Part shown: piece after piece, positions 23,286 to 34,934 of the stretch | Position numbering within the stretch: the stretch's first letter is position 1 | Layout of the letters: the number at the start of each line of letters is the position of its first letter | Assembly: GCA_023268615.1 (NCBI GenBank) | Contig: JALQUC010000006.1 | Coordinates: 1-53,237, forward strand | Source: Candidatus Altimarinota bacterium | GTDB lineage: Bacteria; Patescibacteriota; Gracilibacteria; BD1-5; JAGOOR01 | Direction: 5' to 3' | Length of the DNA: 53,237 nt | Made by a program: the position numbers and the translations under genes | Notes under the pieces: generated by a model | The model's input: only the letters and a program-made list of their open reading frames with translations | The model's database searches: none | Told to the model about the DNA's origin: nothing

Positions 23286-24461
23286 TTAATTTTTCATTGC
23301 GAGAGTTGATTCTATAAATTCAAACATCTCTCGCTCGAATCTCTGTTCAGAAAAACTCGCTCCGTGCTCACGAATAAAATCATGATTCCACTCGATATCA
23401 TCCATTCTCTGGAGAGCAGTCGCGAGAGAAGCAGGAGCCTGCTCAGAGAAGAGAAGCCCTGTCTGCCCATGAATGACTGTCTCCGTCGCACCACCCTCAC
23501 CATACGCGATCACAGGAGCTCCGTGTACCATCGCCTCGAGTGCTACGATGCCGAAGTCTTCTTCCTGAGGCATGATAAACCCCTTCGCTCATTCGAGCGC
23601 ACGAGATACCTCAGCATCAGGAGCATCAAAAATCCACTCAATCGTCGGACCCGATATTTTCTGCAGTCTCTCGGATTCTGCATTTCTCGTATTAGTAAAT
23701 ATACGGAGTGGGTAACCGAGCTCATTGCACGCCTCGATAGCGAGATCGAATCGCTTATAAGGAACGATACGCCCGAGACAGACGAAGTAGTTCGTGTTTA
23801 ATTTGTTTGATTCGTTTTGTTCGTTTAATTCGTTAAAAATCCTTCATTTTTCATTGTTCATTATTCATTGTTCATTTGAATTATAGAAAGGATAAACAAC
23901 CACACTTTCTCGATTATAAAAATCTGCAATTCTGGCCTGTGTCGTGGCAGAATTGGCTATAAATATATCTGGTCTCTGAGCCGCTCTATAATCCCATTTT
24001 TTCATGACCTTGAAAGCTACAGGAATCACGAGCTTTGCGAGCCAATTGAGGGCTCAGAACTCGAGAAAGCTCCTATAGGCATCGCTATGGCTCCAGAGAT
24101 AGCGCGTCGGTGTGTGACAATAGCAGACATGCTTGGTTTTTCAATTTGTGTGAATACCCTTTGCTTCTGCAGAACTCGAGCTGATGACTATATCGTATTT
24201 TCGGAAATTGAAGCTCCAAAACGCGAGAGGGCGCAAGAGCATACAGAGCTTGTGACGGCGATTGAGAAATGGGAGATAATGAATAAAGCTCTTATGTATT
24301 TTTCTTCATTTGAAAAATTCTGGTCGAGTCGGGAAAAACACGCTCGTATAGATATCCGCCTCAGGGTACATCTTCATGAGCTTCACAAACACCCTCTCTG
24401 CCCCACCCCAGTGAGTGATCCAATCGGCGACGAGTGCTATTTTTTTCTGGTTTCCGTTCAT
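23286..24461 (-). CDS. Glycosyltransferase family 4
   Basis: KIALVADWITHWGGAERVF, YFVCLGRIVPYKRFDLAIEACNELG, GFIMPQEEDFGIVALEAMVHGAPVIAYGEGGATETV. Confidence 0.85.
23796..23877. repeat. Adjacent 9-bp and 7-bp repeat arrays inside a GT4 gene
   Basis: gtttaattt gtttgattc gttttgttc gtttaattc, then ttcattt ttcattg ttcatta ttcattg ttcattt. Confidence 0.9.
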
Positions 24462-24508
24462 AAGTATAGAGATAGTATATTGTATAATGAATATCATCAA
24501 AATCCTAT

Positions 24509-24539
24509 ATTTTGTACTTTGTATTTTGCCTTTTGTACC
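24509..24539. repeat. 7-bp-period TTTGTAC-family repeat upstream of metG
   Basis: tttgtac tttgtat tttgcct tttgtac. Confidence 0.8.
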
Positions 24540-24559
24540 GAGACAATATAATAGCGCTC

Positions 24560-26110
24560 ATGTCCAAAAAACTCATCACAACAGCCATTCCCTATATGAA
24601 TGGTGTACCACATATCGGTCATGCCCTCGAAGTCATCCTCACCGATGTCATCGCTCGTGGCTATCGTCTGCTAGGAGAGGAAGTGTTTTTCCTCACAGGT
24701 GCAGATGAACACGGGAGCAAGATACTCAAAACTGCAGAAACAGCTGGACGAGATGTCATGGATATGCTCGATGAAAATGTGCGTCATTTTCAGGATATGA
24801 ACACGGCTCTCTCTATCTCAAACGATGGCTATATCCGTACAACGGACAAAGAAAAGCACTGGCCAGTCGTCCAAGCGCTCTGGATGAGAATGTATAATAA
24901 TATAGATCCAGAAACATGAGAACGAGATATCTACAAAAAAACCTACGCTGGATATTACTGTGACCGTGAAGAGCGATTTGTGACGGAGGAAGAACTCGAT
25001 GAAAATAAATGTCTCAAGGAAGGTGGAGCTCCTACCCGTTGGACCGAAGATGAGAATTATTTCTTCCGACTCAGCAGATACAGCGACACCATCAAAGAAA
25101 AACTCATGAATGGTGAAGTCAAAATCACCCCAGAATTTAGACAAAATGAGATGATAGCGATGATCGGTGACGGCCTCGAAGATGTCAGCTTTTCTCGGAC
25201 AAAAAAACAGCTCACCTGGGGTATTCCTGTGCCAAATGATTCAGACCATGTGATGTATGTCTGGTGTGATGCACTCACGAACTACTTATCGTGAAGTCCT
25301 TTTTTTGAAGAGCAAAGAGCAAAGAGCAAAGAGCAAAATGAAGGAATCGAGAATTTGTTTAAAAACTGGAATTGTGAACTCCATGTCATCGGAAAGGATA
25401 TTGCACGATTTCACTGTCTGACCTGGATAGGCATGCTGTTATCTGGATGAATCAATCTACCAAAAAATATCCTCGTACATGGATTCGTGAATGATAAAGA
25501 TGGTGCAAAAATGAGTAAATCTGTCGGCAATGTCATCGATCCACACGCTATGATAGCAGAATATGGCTCAGATACTGTGCGTCTCTATATGACGAGTGAA
25601 GTGGGAGTCGGACAAGATCTCAACTTCAGCGATGAACGAATCAGATCAATACACAACGATGTCCTGGCAAATAACTACGGAAACCTCGTTAATCGGGTTA
25701 TTTCGTTGTGGATTGCACACAGAGATAAAGAACCTACACCTGCTTCATTAGAAAGAAAAGGCATAGGAGGCTTAAAAATATTTAGCACAAGGTATTTAGA
25801 TGCGCTAAAAACTAATAACACTCAGTGAATGTTTGCAGTCATCCAGGAACTTCTCAACGACGCAAATATTATGCTCAATACCACCGAACCATGGAAGAAG
25901 CAGGGTGAAGAGAAAAGCAACATCCTGATCGATTGAATCAGCTATGTCTACTACATCACACACATGCTCTCCCCTTTTATCCCCAAAGCCACGAGCAAAG
26001 TGATGAAGGCAATGGGAATAAAAGAAGGTACAACGCTCGATGATCCAATTTCAATAGACCTCAATACCATAACTAAACCAGAGATATTGTTTGAGAAGAA
26101 ATTCTCATAA
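24560..26110 (+). CDS. metG: Methionyl-tRNA synthetase
   Basis: TTAIPYMNGVPHIGHALEVILTDV, KMSKSVGNVIDP; UGA at GERDIYKKTYAGYYC. Confidence 0.95.
25308..25338. repeat. 7-bp-period GAGCAAA repeat inside metG
   Basis: gaagagcaaagagcaaagagcaaagagcaaaa, in frame as EEQRAKSKEQN. Confidence 0.9.
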
Positions 26111-26171
26111 TTTTCTTTTTTTATTATTCTCTATTTCTTGTGAAAGAGAGAAAACCTTCTATGATGTTTTT

Positions 26172-27578
26172 GTGAAATCTATAACTACACAAGACCTCCC
26201 TATCATAATTCAATGAGGTATGGGAGTCAACATATCAAATTCCTACCTTGCGAGGACCGTGTCAGGTCATAGTAAGCCTGGGAAAGAAACTCTCGGAACT
26301 GTCTCAGGGACAGCGGCTGAGAGAGTGGTAGCACGGATACTTCAGTGAGGATGAGATGAAGCTGATGCTGTCATACATGCCCTTGATGATTTTCCGCATC
26401 CAGATGCCTCTGCTGGAGTAATCAAAAAATACCACAATAAAATAGCAAACATACCTTTCTTTACGCTCAATCCATCCAGAGAACTCTTAGAACTCACTAT
26501 CTGTGCAAATTATGCTCTTGTCAAACTTGCTCAACAATGACACAAGAATTCAGTGAGTGTGAACTATCTCGAAAAGATAAGTATGCCTCACCTGGCTTCT
26601 ATCTACGGAGTGATGCTTGCTGGTGGGGATTATATAACTATGTGAGCAGGGATACCTATTGGAATTCCTGCAATATTTCAGGATTTTTTGGAAGGAAAAG
26701 AAGGAAAATATACCATACCGGTCTCTGGATCAAAAGGAGGATATACGATGCGATTCAACCCAAAAGACCTATTCGGTGATAAAACGCCAGACATGAAAGC
26801 TCCTCATTTTTTACCAATCGTTTCCACAGATACCCTAGCAACAATACTCAGCAAAAAAATACCTGGATGAATCACAGGTTTCATAGTAGAAACGCCTCAG
26901 GCAGGTGGACACAATGCTCCTCCAAGAGGTGGTAAAAGTGAGTATGGGGAGAGGGATACTATCAATTTTGACCGCATGAGAGACATCTGACTTCCCTATT
27001 GGTTAGCAGGCTCGTATGCTTCTCCTGAATGACTCAAAAAAGCACATAATCTTGGTGCAGTTGGTATTCAGGCAGGATCAATTTTTGCTCTTTCAGAAGA
27101 ATCTGGTATGAGACCTGACCTCCGAACAAAAATATTAGAAATGGCATACAACGGGGAACTCACAGTCGCAACCGATTGGCACGCTTCTCCAACTGGTTTC
27201 CCTTTTAAGGTCGCACAAGTACCCTGAACCTTGTCAGATGATACTCTCTATACGACCAGGACTCGAATGTGTAATGAGTGAGTACTGAGAGTTGCTTTCG
27301 AGAGACAGGACGGTACGATAGGATATAGATGCCCCGGAGAACCTACAGCAGTATATAAGATAAAATGAGGTGATTCTGATGATACTCATGGTGTAAAATG
27401 TCTCTGTAATGGTCTGATGGGAACTGCAGGGTTGAAAGATGAAATTCCAATAGTCACTCTTGGAGACACGGTTCGAGAATTTGTCATGGCACTACTCTCA
27501 GAACCTGATGACTCTTATTCAGCTTGTCAAGCTATTGACTACATATTTTGAAACTCTTCTCCAGCTTCTTCTCAATAA
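26172..27578 (+). CDS. Nitronate monooxygenase / 2-nitropropane dioxygenase family protein
   Basis: LPIIIQGGMGVNISNSYLARTVS, GAGIPIGIPAI; many UGA at glycines. Start uncertain (GTG proposed). Confidence 0.75.
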
Positions 27579-27783
27579 TCCAATATCCATTTAGAGAAAA
27601 TTCTCATCTCCAAAAATAGCAATTTTATGGTAAATGGTAGGAGTTGCTACACTTTTTCACAAAAAAATCTCCAACGAATTGAAGATTTAATGGTGGACCG
27701 GAACGAGATTCACGCCGAGCGAGCGAGGATGAAGTGAATCGAAGTAAGTGGCAATGGCGTCCACTGCTGACATAATGTATATT

Positions 27784-27859
27784 TGGTGGACCCACCTGGG
27801 ATCGAACCAGGGACCAATCGGTTATGAGCCGACTGCTCTAACCCCTGAGCTATAGGTCC
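27784..27859 (-). tRNA. tRNA with CAU anticodon (Met or Ile2)
   Basis: Reverse complement ggacctatagctcaggggttagagcagtcggctcataaccgattggtccctggttcgatcccaggtgggtccacca; anticodon loop CTCATAA, encoded CCA. Confidence 0.9.
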
Positions 27860-27962
27860 ATAAAATGCTAGGAAAAGTAAAAGAAGAAGTAAAAGAGCGG
27901 AATTGTGTAATAATCCTGTGTTTTTCTTTTTCTTTTGTCTTTTTCTGTTCGCCAAAAGCGAA

Positions 27963-27988
27963 CTGGCGGTGAGTGAGGGATTTGAACC
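27963..27988. repeat. 26-bp duplicate of the tRNA-Ser 3' end
   Basis: ctggcggtgagtgagggatttgaacc occurs here and at 28050-28075. Confidence 0.85.
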
Positions 27989-28050
27989 GGAGATATGCCC
28001 GCAGGCATGTCGAGTGGTAATGGGTTCAATTCTCCTGACTGTCAAAATTC

Positions 28051-28144
28051 TGGCGGTGAGTGAGGGATTTGAACCCTCGCGGCGGCTTTTGGCCACCCTA
28101 CAGGATTAGCAATCCCGCCCCTTCAGCCACTTGGGTAACTCACC
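28051..28144 (-). tRNA. tRNA-Ser(GCU)
   Basis: Reverse complement ggtgagttacccaagtggctgaaggggcgggattgctaatcctg...gcgagggttcaaatccctcactcaccgcca; loop TTGCTAA, long variable arm. Confidence 0.9.
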
Positions 28145-28221
28145 GTGTGAGAGGGATTGTAGATAATTTTTGCAAAATGCAAAACAAGTACAAGGAAAAG
28201 AAAAAGTAAAAGAGTGGATTT

Positions 28222-28740
28222 TTAACTAATTTCATTCTCGTCATTGTCTGCGTACTGGTCTGTTTCAAAGCCTCCATCCTCTTCATTTTCTTCATTTCAC
28301 AAACGAAGCTCATCCTCTTCCCCGTCTTCATCAAATCCCATATCAACCATATTTTCTTCTTCTTGTTTCTTTTCTTGTAGAAAACTCACCAGCATATCCT
28401 GCTCAGACTCAGAGAGATCATCACCAAAATCAGCAGCATAATCTCGTATCTCCGTAGGCTCATGCTGGAGAAATTGCCAGATAATGAGTCATGGCTGATC
28501 GTACCTGTGCAAGAGGAGATTATTGAGGCGAACGAGGGACCGACGAACTGTGGGATCGGCATCATCGTAGTATGGGATATTTGCGACGAGATGGAGGTGG
28601 ACATCTTCTTCGTGAATTCTGTGTGCTTTTTGTGTTTCCTCCGCGATTCTCTGCTTTTCTACTGCATAATAATCATCTGTCTCAACAGCATCATTTTGTG
28701 TGTTCTCCGGTAGACTCTTTTTAGCTCTTTTTGTTGTCAT
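28222..28740 (-). CDS. Acidic hypothetical protein
   Basis: MTTKRAKKSLPENTQNDAVETDDYYAVEKQRIAEE...; stitched through UGA to TAA. Confidence 0.6.
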
Positions 28741-28799
28741 AGGGAGGAAAAGTACTACAATTTTACCAATGAAATAGGAGTTTTCAATCTAATCCTCTG

Positions 28800-28831
28800 T
28801 TTTATACTTTGTACTTTGTCTTTTGTATTTA
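28800..28831. repeat. 7-bp-period TTTGTAC-family repeat upstream of recG
   Basis: ttttatac tttgtac tttgtct tttgtat tt. Confidence 0.75.
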
Positions 28832-28841
28832 TAAATAGTAA

Positions 28842-30899
28842 ATGAAGCTCACAAAAACTCTCCTCAGAACGACCGACAGCTATATCCAGAGGCTGGCTCG
28901 AGGGGGTATAGAGACTGTGGAGGATTTGCTCCTCTTTTTCCCTCGTGATATCGAGAATACTGCTGATGTCCTCGACAGCTTTGCCTATGTGAATATCCGA
29001 GAAAAAAACACCATCAAGGTCACACTCATTAATGTCATTCAGGAGCGGACTCGATTTCAGAAAAATCTCACAAAATTTCTCATATCAGATAAGAATGGCA
29101 TGTCCTCGGAGTGTGTCTTTTTTCGGACTCCTTTTTTCAAACAACCAATCAAGCCAGGAGATACTATCATCGTCCATGGGAAGCCAAAATACGAATACGG
29201 AAAACTCTCATTCCCCCAGCCTGATATAGAGCTCTTTGACGAGAAGAGGCAGGCCTATCTCCCGATATATACAGAAATCCAGGGCATCAATACCAAGTGG
29301 TTCCGTGAGAAAATACCGCTCCTCTTTGAATACCTCAAATACATACCTGAGATACTGCCTGAGGAAATACAAGAAGTCCGCAAACATCGCCCTCGTACGA
29401 CCAATATCCGAGCACTTCATGCGCCAGAGACCCTCGAGACCTACGAGCTCGCAAAGCATGAACTAGCTTATGAAGAACTCTTTGAACTCCAATACAAGGC
29501 TCTGCAAAGGAAGAAAATCATCCAAGAAGCGAGTATAGGTCATGTGAAGTGAATACCGCTCGATGCTGATTTTGTCAGAGATGCTCTCGAGAAACTCCCT
29601 TTTCCCCTCACAAGCCACCAAAAAATCACCCTCTTTGAGATTCTCAAGGATATGGAAAAGGATATCTGTATGCAGAGACTTCTTCAGGGCGATGTCGGTA
29701 CAGGGAAAACTATTGTCGCATTTCTCTCGCTCATTCACTGGATACAGGGAACTGGCTGACAGGTCGCCTATATGGCACCGACGACTATCCTCGCGACACA
29801 AGTGGCAAAAAAACTCGCCCAATTTCTCGAACCATACGGCATCAGCTCAGCACTCCTGTTCTGAAGCCTCAAGGCAAAAGAAAAAAAGGAAATCAAATCA
29901 GCACTTCAGTCAGGAGAGCTCTCTGTCGTCGTAGGAACGCATGCACTCATATCGGAGGATACGCATTTCCGTCATCTCTCGTATGTCATCATCGATGAAC
30001 AGCACCGATTTGGCGTCGAACAACGAGAAAAGCTCACGGAGTATGTTTCTCGAGTTTCCAGTTCAGAGTTTCAAGTTTTAAGCCTTGCTAACAACGGAGA
30101 AGACATCGCCGGTACTGAAAACTCAAAACTCAAAACTCAAAACTATTCCCACAGAATCGTCCCCCATGTCCTCATGATGACGGCGACACCAATCCCGCGG
30201 ACACTCTCTATGGCGCTGTACGGTAATCAGGATATCTCTATCATCCGTGAATACCCAGCGAACAGGAAACCAATTACGACGAAAATCGTCACTCCAAATC
30301 ATGCTCATGAGGCCTATGCATGGATCGAATCACAGATTCAGCTCTGACATCAGGTCTACTGGATATCTCCTCTCGTGGAAGGAAGTGAAAAAATCGATGC
30401 GGTCTCCGTCCATGAAACAGCAGAAAAACTCGGTATGCTCTTTCCCGAGAGAACCATAGGAATACTGCACTGACGCATGTCAGCAGATGAAAAGGATACC
30501 ATAATGAAAGACTTCATCGCTGGTCACTACGATATCCTGTCCTCGACTTCGGTCGTAGAGGTAGGTGTCGACAATCCCAATGCAACGGTTGTATGCATAG
30601 AAAATGCAGAACGATTCGGACTCTCACAGCTCCATCAATTCCGAGGTCGTGTGGGTCGTGGAGAAGCTCAGTCATACTGCTATCTCCTCTCGGACAATGC
30701 CAATGCCGATCGACTGAGAGCGCTCGAGAAGACCAATGATGGATTTGAGATATCAGAGATAGATATGCAGCTCAGAGGGCCAGGAGAAGTCTACGGAGTG
30801 CGTCAATCAGGCGTTCCAGACCTGAAACTCGCCTCTATCATGGATCTCGAGAAAATCTATGAAATACGCAAGGATATAGAGCAATATCTCGGAAAATAG
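28842..30899 (+). CDS. recG: ATP-dependent DNA helicase RecG
   Basis: [54 protein letters not shown] (G=UGA), QFRGRVGRG. Confidence 0.95.
30052..30144. repeat. Inverted 7-bp-type repeat element inside recG
   Basis: Left gagtttccagttcagagtttcaagttttaag, right gaaaactcaaaactcaaaactcaaaact; imperfect inverted arms. Confidence 0.85.
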
Positions 30900-31012
30900 A
30901 TACTACAACACTATTTTAGTATTTTGCAAGTTATTTTCCTGCTTTTTTTATAAGAAAGGAGTGGAAAAGAAGAAAAATGTATGGTACATTGCTTGTGTAT
31001 AAATAAATCTTT

Positions 31013-31339
31013 ATGAAAAAATACACCCTCATCCTCGCTGCATGTCTCATCTCTAGTATGGCATTTGCGCAAATCCTCCCTGATACAGTCTCTGGTGAAG
31101 TCGATGCTAATATCGTCCTCGATTCAGCTCCGACTATGTCTGGTGAAATCGACATCGCTCTCCCATTTGACCCATTGGAAGTAGAAACTGAGACAGATAA
31201 CTCTGGAGAGCTTCCTCCGTATTCTCTCAATTCAGCTACCTATGTACAGACTGGCCCAGAAGCTGTCATTGCTTTTATGCTTATCGCACTTCTCGGAACA
31301 GCTCTCTATAGCTACCGCGTTCGTACACAAAAAGATTAA
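31013..31339 (+). CDS. Small secreted/membrane protein with C-terminal TM
   Basis: Signal peptide MKKYTLILAACLISSMAFAQ; C-terminal TM AVIAFMLIALLGTALYSY. Confidence 0.65.
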   Translation: MKKYTLILAACLISSMAFAQILPDTVSGEVDANIVLDSAPTMSGEIDIALPFDPLEVETETDNSGELPPYSLNSATYVQTGPEAVIAFMLIALLGTALYSYRVRTQKD

Positions 31340-31363
31340 TTAAAAAAATAGAAACAAGGACAA

Positions 31364-31390
31364 AGGGCAACTTCGGTTGCTCTTTTTTTG
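31364..31390 (+). terminator. Rho-independent terminator
   Basis: agggcaac ttcg gttgctct ttttttt. Confidence 0.8.
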
Positions 31391-31494
31391 TTATGCATAT
31401 TCTAGAAGTGAAAGTTGCATCTACCCGGAACAATGGTCTTAATACCTAATACCTACTACTTAATACTGAATTCTATTCAATAACTCCACTCTCT

Positions 31495-32862
31495 ATGACT
31501 CATCTCTGACTCATCGGTCTCGGCACTATGGGCGAAAATCTCGTCCGAAACATCATCTCTCATGATGAATCCATCGTCGTCTGGAACAGATCGCTGGATA
31601 AAGTCGATGCGCTCGTCGCAGAAACAGGTAATACTGTCATAAAAGCAGACACTATCGCTGATCTCGTCCAAAAAACTGAATCTCCACGCAATATCATCCT
31701 CCTCGTCCCTGCTGGAAAGGTAACGACAGAGGTCGCGCAAGAACTCTTCGGAATACTCAGCCCCGGTGATGCCATCTGGGATCTCGGCAATGCTCACTGG
31801 GATGTGACACTTGCGAATCAAGCAGAAGCACTCAAACACGGTATTCACTGGGTAGGGTGTGGGATATCTGGTGGCTCTGAGTGAGCTCGACTCTGACCCG
31901 CTCTCATGCCAGGCGGTGAAGAGGAAACTGTCAAGAGAATGCTCCCTCTCCTCGAGAAAATCGCCGCAAAAGACTTCGCGGGAAAGCCATGTGTCACCTA
32001 TGTGGGTCGAGCTGCTGCAGGAAATTTCGTCAAAATGGTTCACAATGGTATCGAATACGCCATCATGCAGTGAATCGCTGAAATCTACGATATTCTCCGT
32101 TCTACGAACACATCTCAAGCAGAAATGAAGACCATATTTGAAGAGCTGAATACCGGACTCCTGAAGAGTTTTCTCCTCGATATCACCGTGGATATCCTCG
32201 GTACGAAGGACTCTGACGGTACAGATTTACTCGAGAAAATCAGCGATATAGCGGGCAGTAAAGGAACAGGTGGATGGACTGTCGAAGCAGCACTCAAGCT
32301 CGGTGTCCCTGTACCGACTATTGCTGAGTCACTGTTTGCGCGGTGGATGTCGGGGAGAAATCATCAAAACTCACTCTGAAAAATGAATAATGAAAAATGA
32401 ATAATGAATAATGGAGGAATATCAAAAATTGAAACAAATCTCCTCAAGCAAGCACTCAAAACCGCCTATCTTGCTTCATATTTTCAAGGAATCGAACTCA
32501 TTCTCGTAGCGGAAAAAGAGTGGAATTGGTGAATCGATATCCAGGAAGTATTGAGAATCTGGCAAGGAGGATGCATCATCCGCAGTGAGATGCTCAGGGT
32601 TCTGCCAGATTTTTACAGAGAATGATCCGCTCCAGATGCAGAGTCTAAGGATATTGAAACATTGCTACAAGAAGCGAGAGAGATAATCAATAGTTCAATG
32701 GTTCCAACACCTGTTCTCTCAAGCAGCTATAGCTATATGCTGACACGGACTAGTGAGAAGCTCCCTACCAATCTCATCCAGGCTATGCGTGATAGCTTCG
32801 GTGCTCATGGAGTGAAGAGGATATGAAGTGATGTGAGCGAGAGTTTTCAGTGGAATTCGTAA
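31495..32862 (+). CDS. gnd: 6-phosphogluconate dehydrogenase (decarboxylating)
   Basis: LIGLGTMGENLVRNI, GISGGSEGARLGPALMPGG (two G=UGA), GRAAAGNFVKMVHNGIEYA. Confidence 0.92.
32379..32414. repeat. 7-bp-period ATTATTC-family repeat inside gnd
   Basis: aaaaatgaataatgaaaaatgaataatgaataatgg, in frame as KMNNEKGIMNNG. Confidence 0.9.
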
Positions 32863-32919
32863 GAATATTGACTTACATACAATATGTATAATATTAATAA
32901 ATAATATTAAATATAATTT

Positions 32920-34146
32920 ATGTCTACACTAACATCCACCTCTGCTTCTACTGCGGAATCAGAATCAAAAATACAGATACGATGAAATGAAGTTATATTT
33001 AATTATGTTCTTATAACTCCTGAAACAGTCCTAAACTACGAAGGCAAAACTATTCGTTTCGTAGATTGCACCTTTGAAGAATGAATCAGTGAGATACCTT
33101 CTGGTTCTGAGATCAAGTGACAATTCACTATGTTTCGTGGTCCATGTAAATTTGGAGATGCAATAAAAATCAGCGGAGTCAAAAATGGGCTCTGAGATAA
33201 TCATACGCTCTGAAGCTGGTGTATAATCCAGAATACGACAATAGGAAATCATAATACTTTTGGTTTTGGTACAGAAATTTCTGCAGGAGCTACTATTGGC
33301 GATAACAATACATTTGACAGTGGAACTGAGGTGGGAAATTTGGCTACTATAGGGAGAAATAATACTTTTGGACGAAACTCAATTGTTTCTGTCGAAGAAA
33401 TAGCTGCTATAGGGAGAGATAATTTATTTCGCCCCGGAAGCCAGGTGGGAAGTTGTGTATGATTTTTTGAAGGATATAACATCATCGAAGAACAAACAAT
33501 AGGGCAAACTCATGAATCTGTCACTTTTGACGAGAATCGTACTTTTCCTGAATGATGTGTTTTCAAGAACTGCAAATTCTTAAAGTCTTGTACATTTGGA
33601 GATGCTACGAGGTTTGACGGAGGAGATACTGTATTTGCAGAGCCATGTAAATTCTGAGACAGAACGCAATTTCATATTCATAATTTTGGCAATGGTCATA
33701 CTGTTGGTTCTTGGTGACACATTCAATATTTTTCTGAATCTAGTAAAGACAAACAACCTGGATCAGGAAAATATCGAGTTATGGTAGGCGATGATAATAC
33801 ATTTGGCTATGGTCTGAGAATAGATCATGGTGCTGGACATTTCGGAAATAGAAACATATTTGATAGTGGTGCAAAAATCTGAAATTTTAGCACTTTTGGA
33901 GATGGTAATGTGATTGGTAGATTTGCTCGTGGTGGTAAAGAATTGAGAATAGGAGCAGACAATATCTGGAGACCTGGCTGTCAGGTGCAGAGTTTTGCCG
34001 AGATGTGAAAAAATAACGCATTTGACACTGGGTCTCCTGTTTATGCTATGACGGGAGGTGCGCTGGATCGAGGAGAGCGTACAGATACCCGAGAATGAAT
34101 GCTTATTAGGACAGCAAGAGTCTTGAAAAAGATCCTTCCAGGTTAG
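32920..34146 (+). CDS. Repetitive protein with IGxxNTFGxG repeats (predicted beta-helix)
   Basis: ATIGDNNTFDSGTEVGNLATIGRNNTFGRNSIVSVEEIAAIGRDNLFRPGSQV...; many UGA. Confidence 0.6.
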
Positions 34147-34325
34147 AAAAACTAAAATATTTCACTTCTCTGTGAAGAATCAGTGAACTTCTGCGGACAA
34201 CATGCAAGAAGAGTTTTTCGCATACAGGGAGACAACGCGAGCAACAAGAGTGAAGAGAGAAACCCTTGCTCTGTTATATGATTTCTCTTATGATGTTCGG
34301 GCTTATTTTTTAACCAAATACAATT

Positions 34326-34862
34326 ATGAAAAAAGCCCTCTCAACCGCTATCATAGCCACAGTCCTCATCGCCAGTTCGGCATGGGCAAGTACCAATACA
34401 GGCTCAAACAATTCTGGAGAAAAACGCGAAATGCGCCAGGAACGCCGCGAAATGCGTCGTGAGCATCGTGATGAAGTCAAGGATTTCCGTCGTGAGCATC
34501 GTGATGACATAAAAGAGATGAAATCAGAGTGCAAGGCTCGCCTCGATGCTGCTACAACTGATACAGAGAAGGAAACAATCAAGGCAGAGTGCAAGGCTGA
34601 AGCCAAAGCAGCTCGTGAAGCTCTTCGAGAAAACATCCGCGCTCTTCGAGAAGCGAGATTTACAACAGTCCTCGCGAATCTCAAGACCCAGATAGAAGGT
34701 AAGCTCGATACTATCAAGGCTCTCCCTGCTGATAAAAAAGCTGAATGGAAAGCACGGGTAAACGAGAGACTCGATGATCTCGAGGATAAAGCAAATGAAA
34801 GAGAAAATGATAATCTCATCCTCACTATCACTGCTATTCGTGAGATTGTGAATTCTATTTAA
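34326..34862 (+). CDS. Secreted charged helical protein
   Basis: Signal peptide MKKALSTAIIATVLIASSAWA; then R/E/K-rich REMRREHRDEVKDFRREHRDDIKEM. Confidence 0.65.
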   Translation: MKKALSTAIIATVLIASSAWASTNTGSNNSGEKREMRQERREMRREHRDEVKDFRREHRDDIKEMKSECKARLDAATTDTEKETIKAECKAEAKAAREALRENIRALREARFTTVLANLKTQIEGKLDTIKALPADKKAEWKARVNERLDDLEDKANERENDNLILTITAIREIVNSI

Positions 34863-34878
34863 TACACTGACTGATTAT

Positions 34879-34906
34879 AAAATCCCTGTATCTGCAGGGA
34901 TTTTTT
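34879..34906 (+). terminator. Rho-independent terminator
   Basis: aaatccctgtatctgcagggatttttt hairpin plus T-run. Confidence 0.8.
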
Positions 34907-34934
34907 AAAATATCCTCCATTATTCATTTCTTCA

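Noticed and set aside
23796-23877. Short repeats as a CRISPR array
   Set aside because: Units are 7-9 bp with no 20-40 bp spacers, there are no cas genes, and the arrays are translated.
27680-27780. Structured RNA between the nitronate monooxygenase gene and tRNA-Met (gtggac...gtccac, gattcac...gtgaatc pairs)
   Set aside because: The pairs are short and no known RNA family could be recognised; insufficient support for a gene call.
27710-28096. 128-aa ORF MAKSRREGSNPSLTARILTVRR...
   Set aside because: It overlaps the tRNA genes and is a translation of tRNA and duplicated tRNA sequence.
28051-28144. tRNA-Gly(UCA) decoding UGA among the tRNAs here
   Set aside because: The two tRNAs have CAU and GCU anticodons; the expected UGA-decoding tRNA is not in this window.
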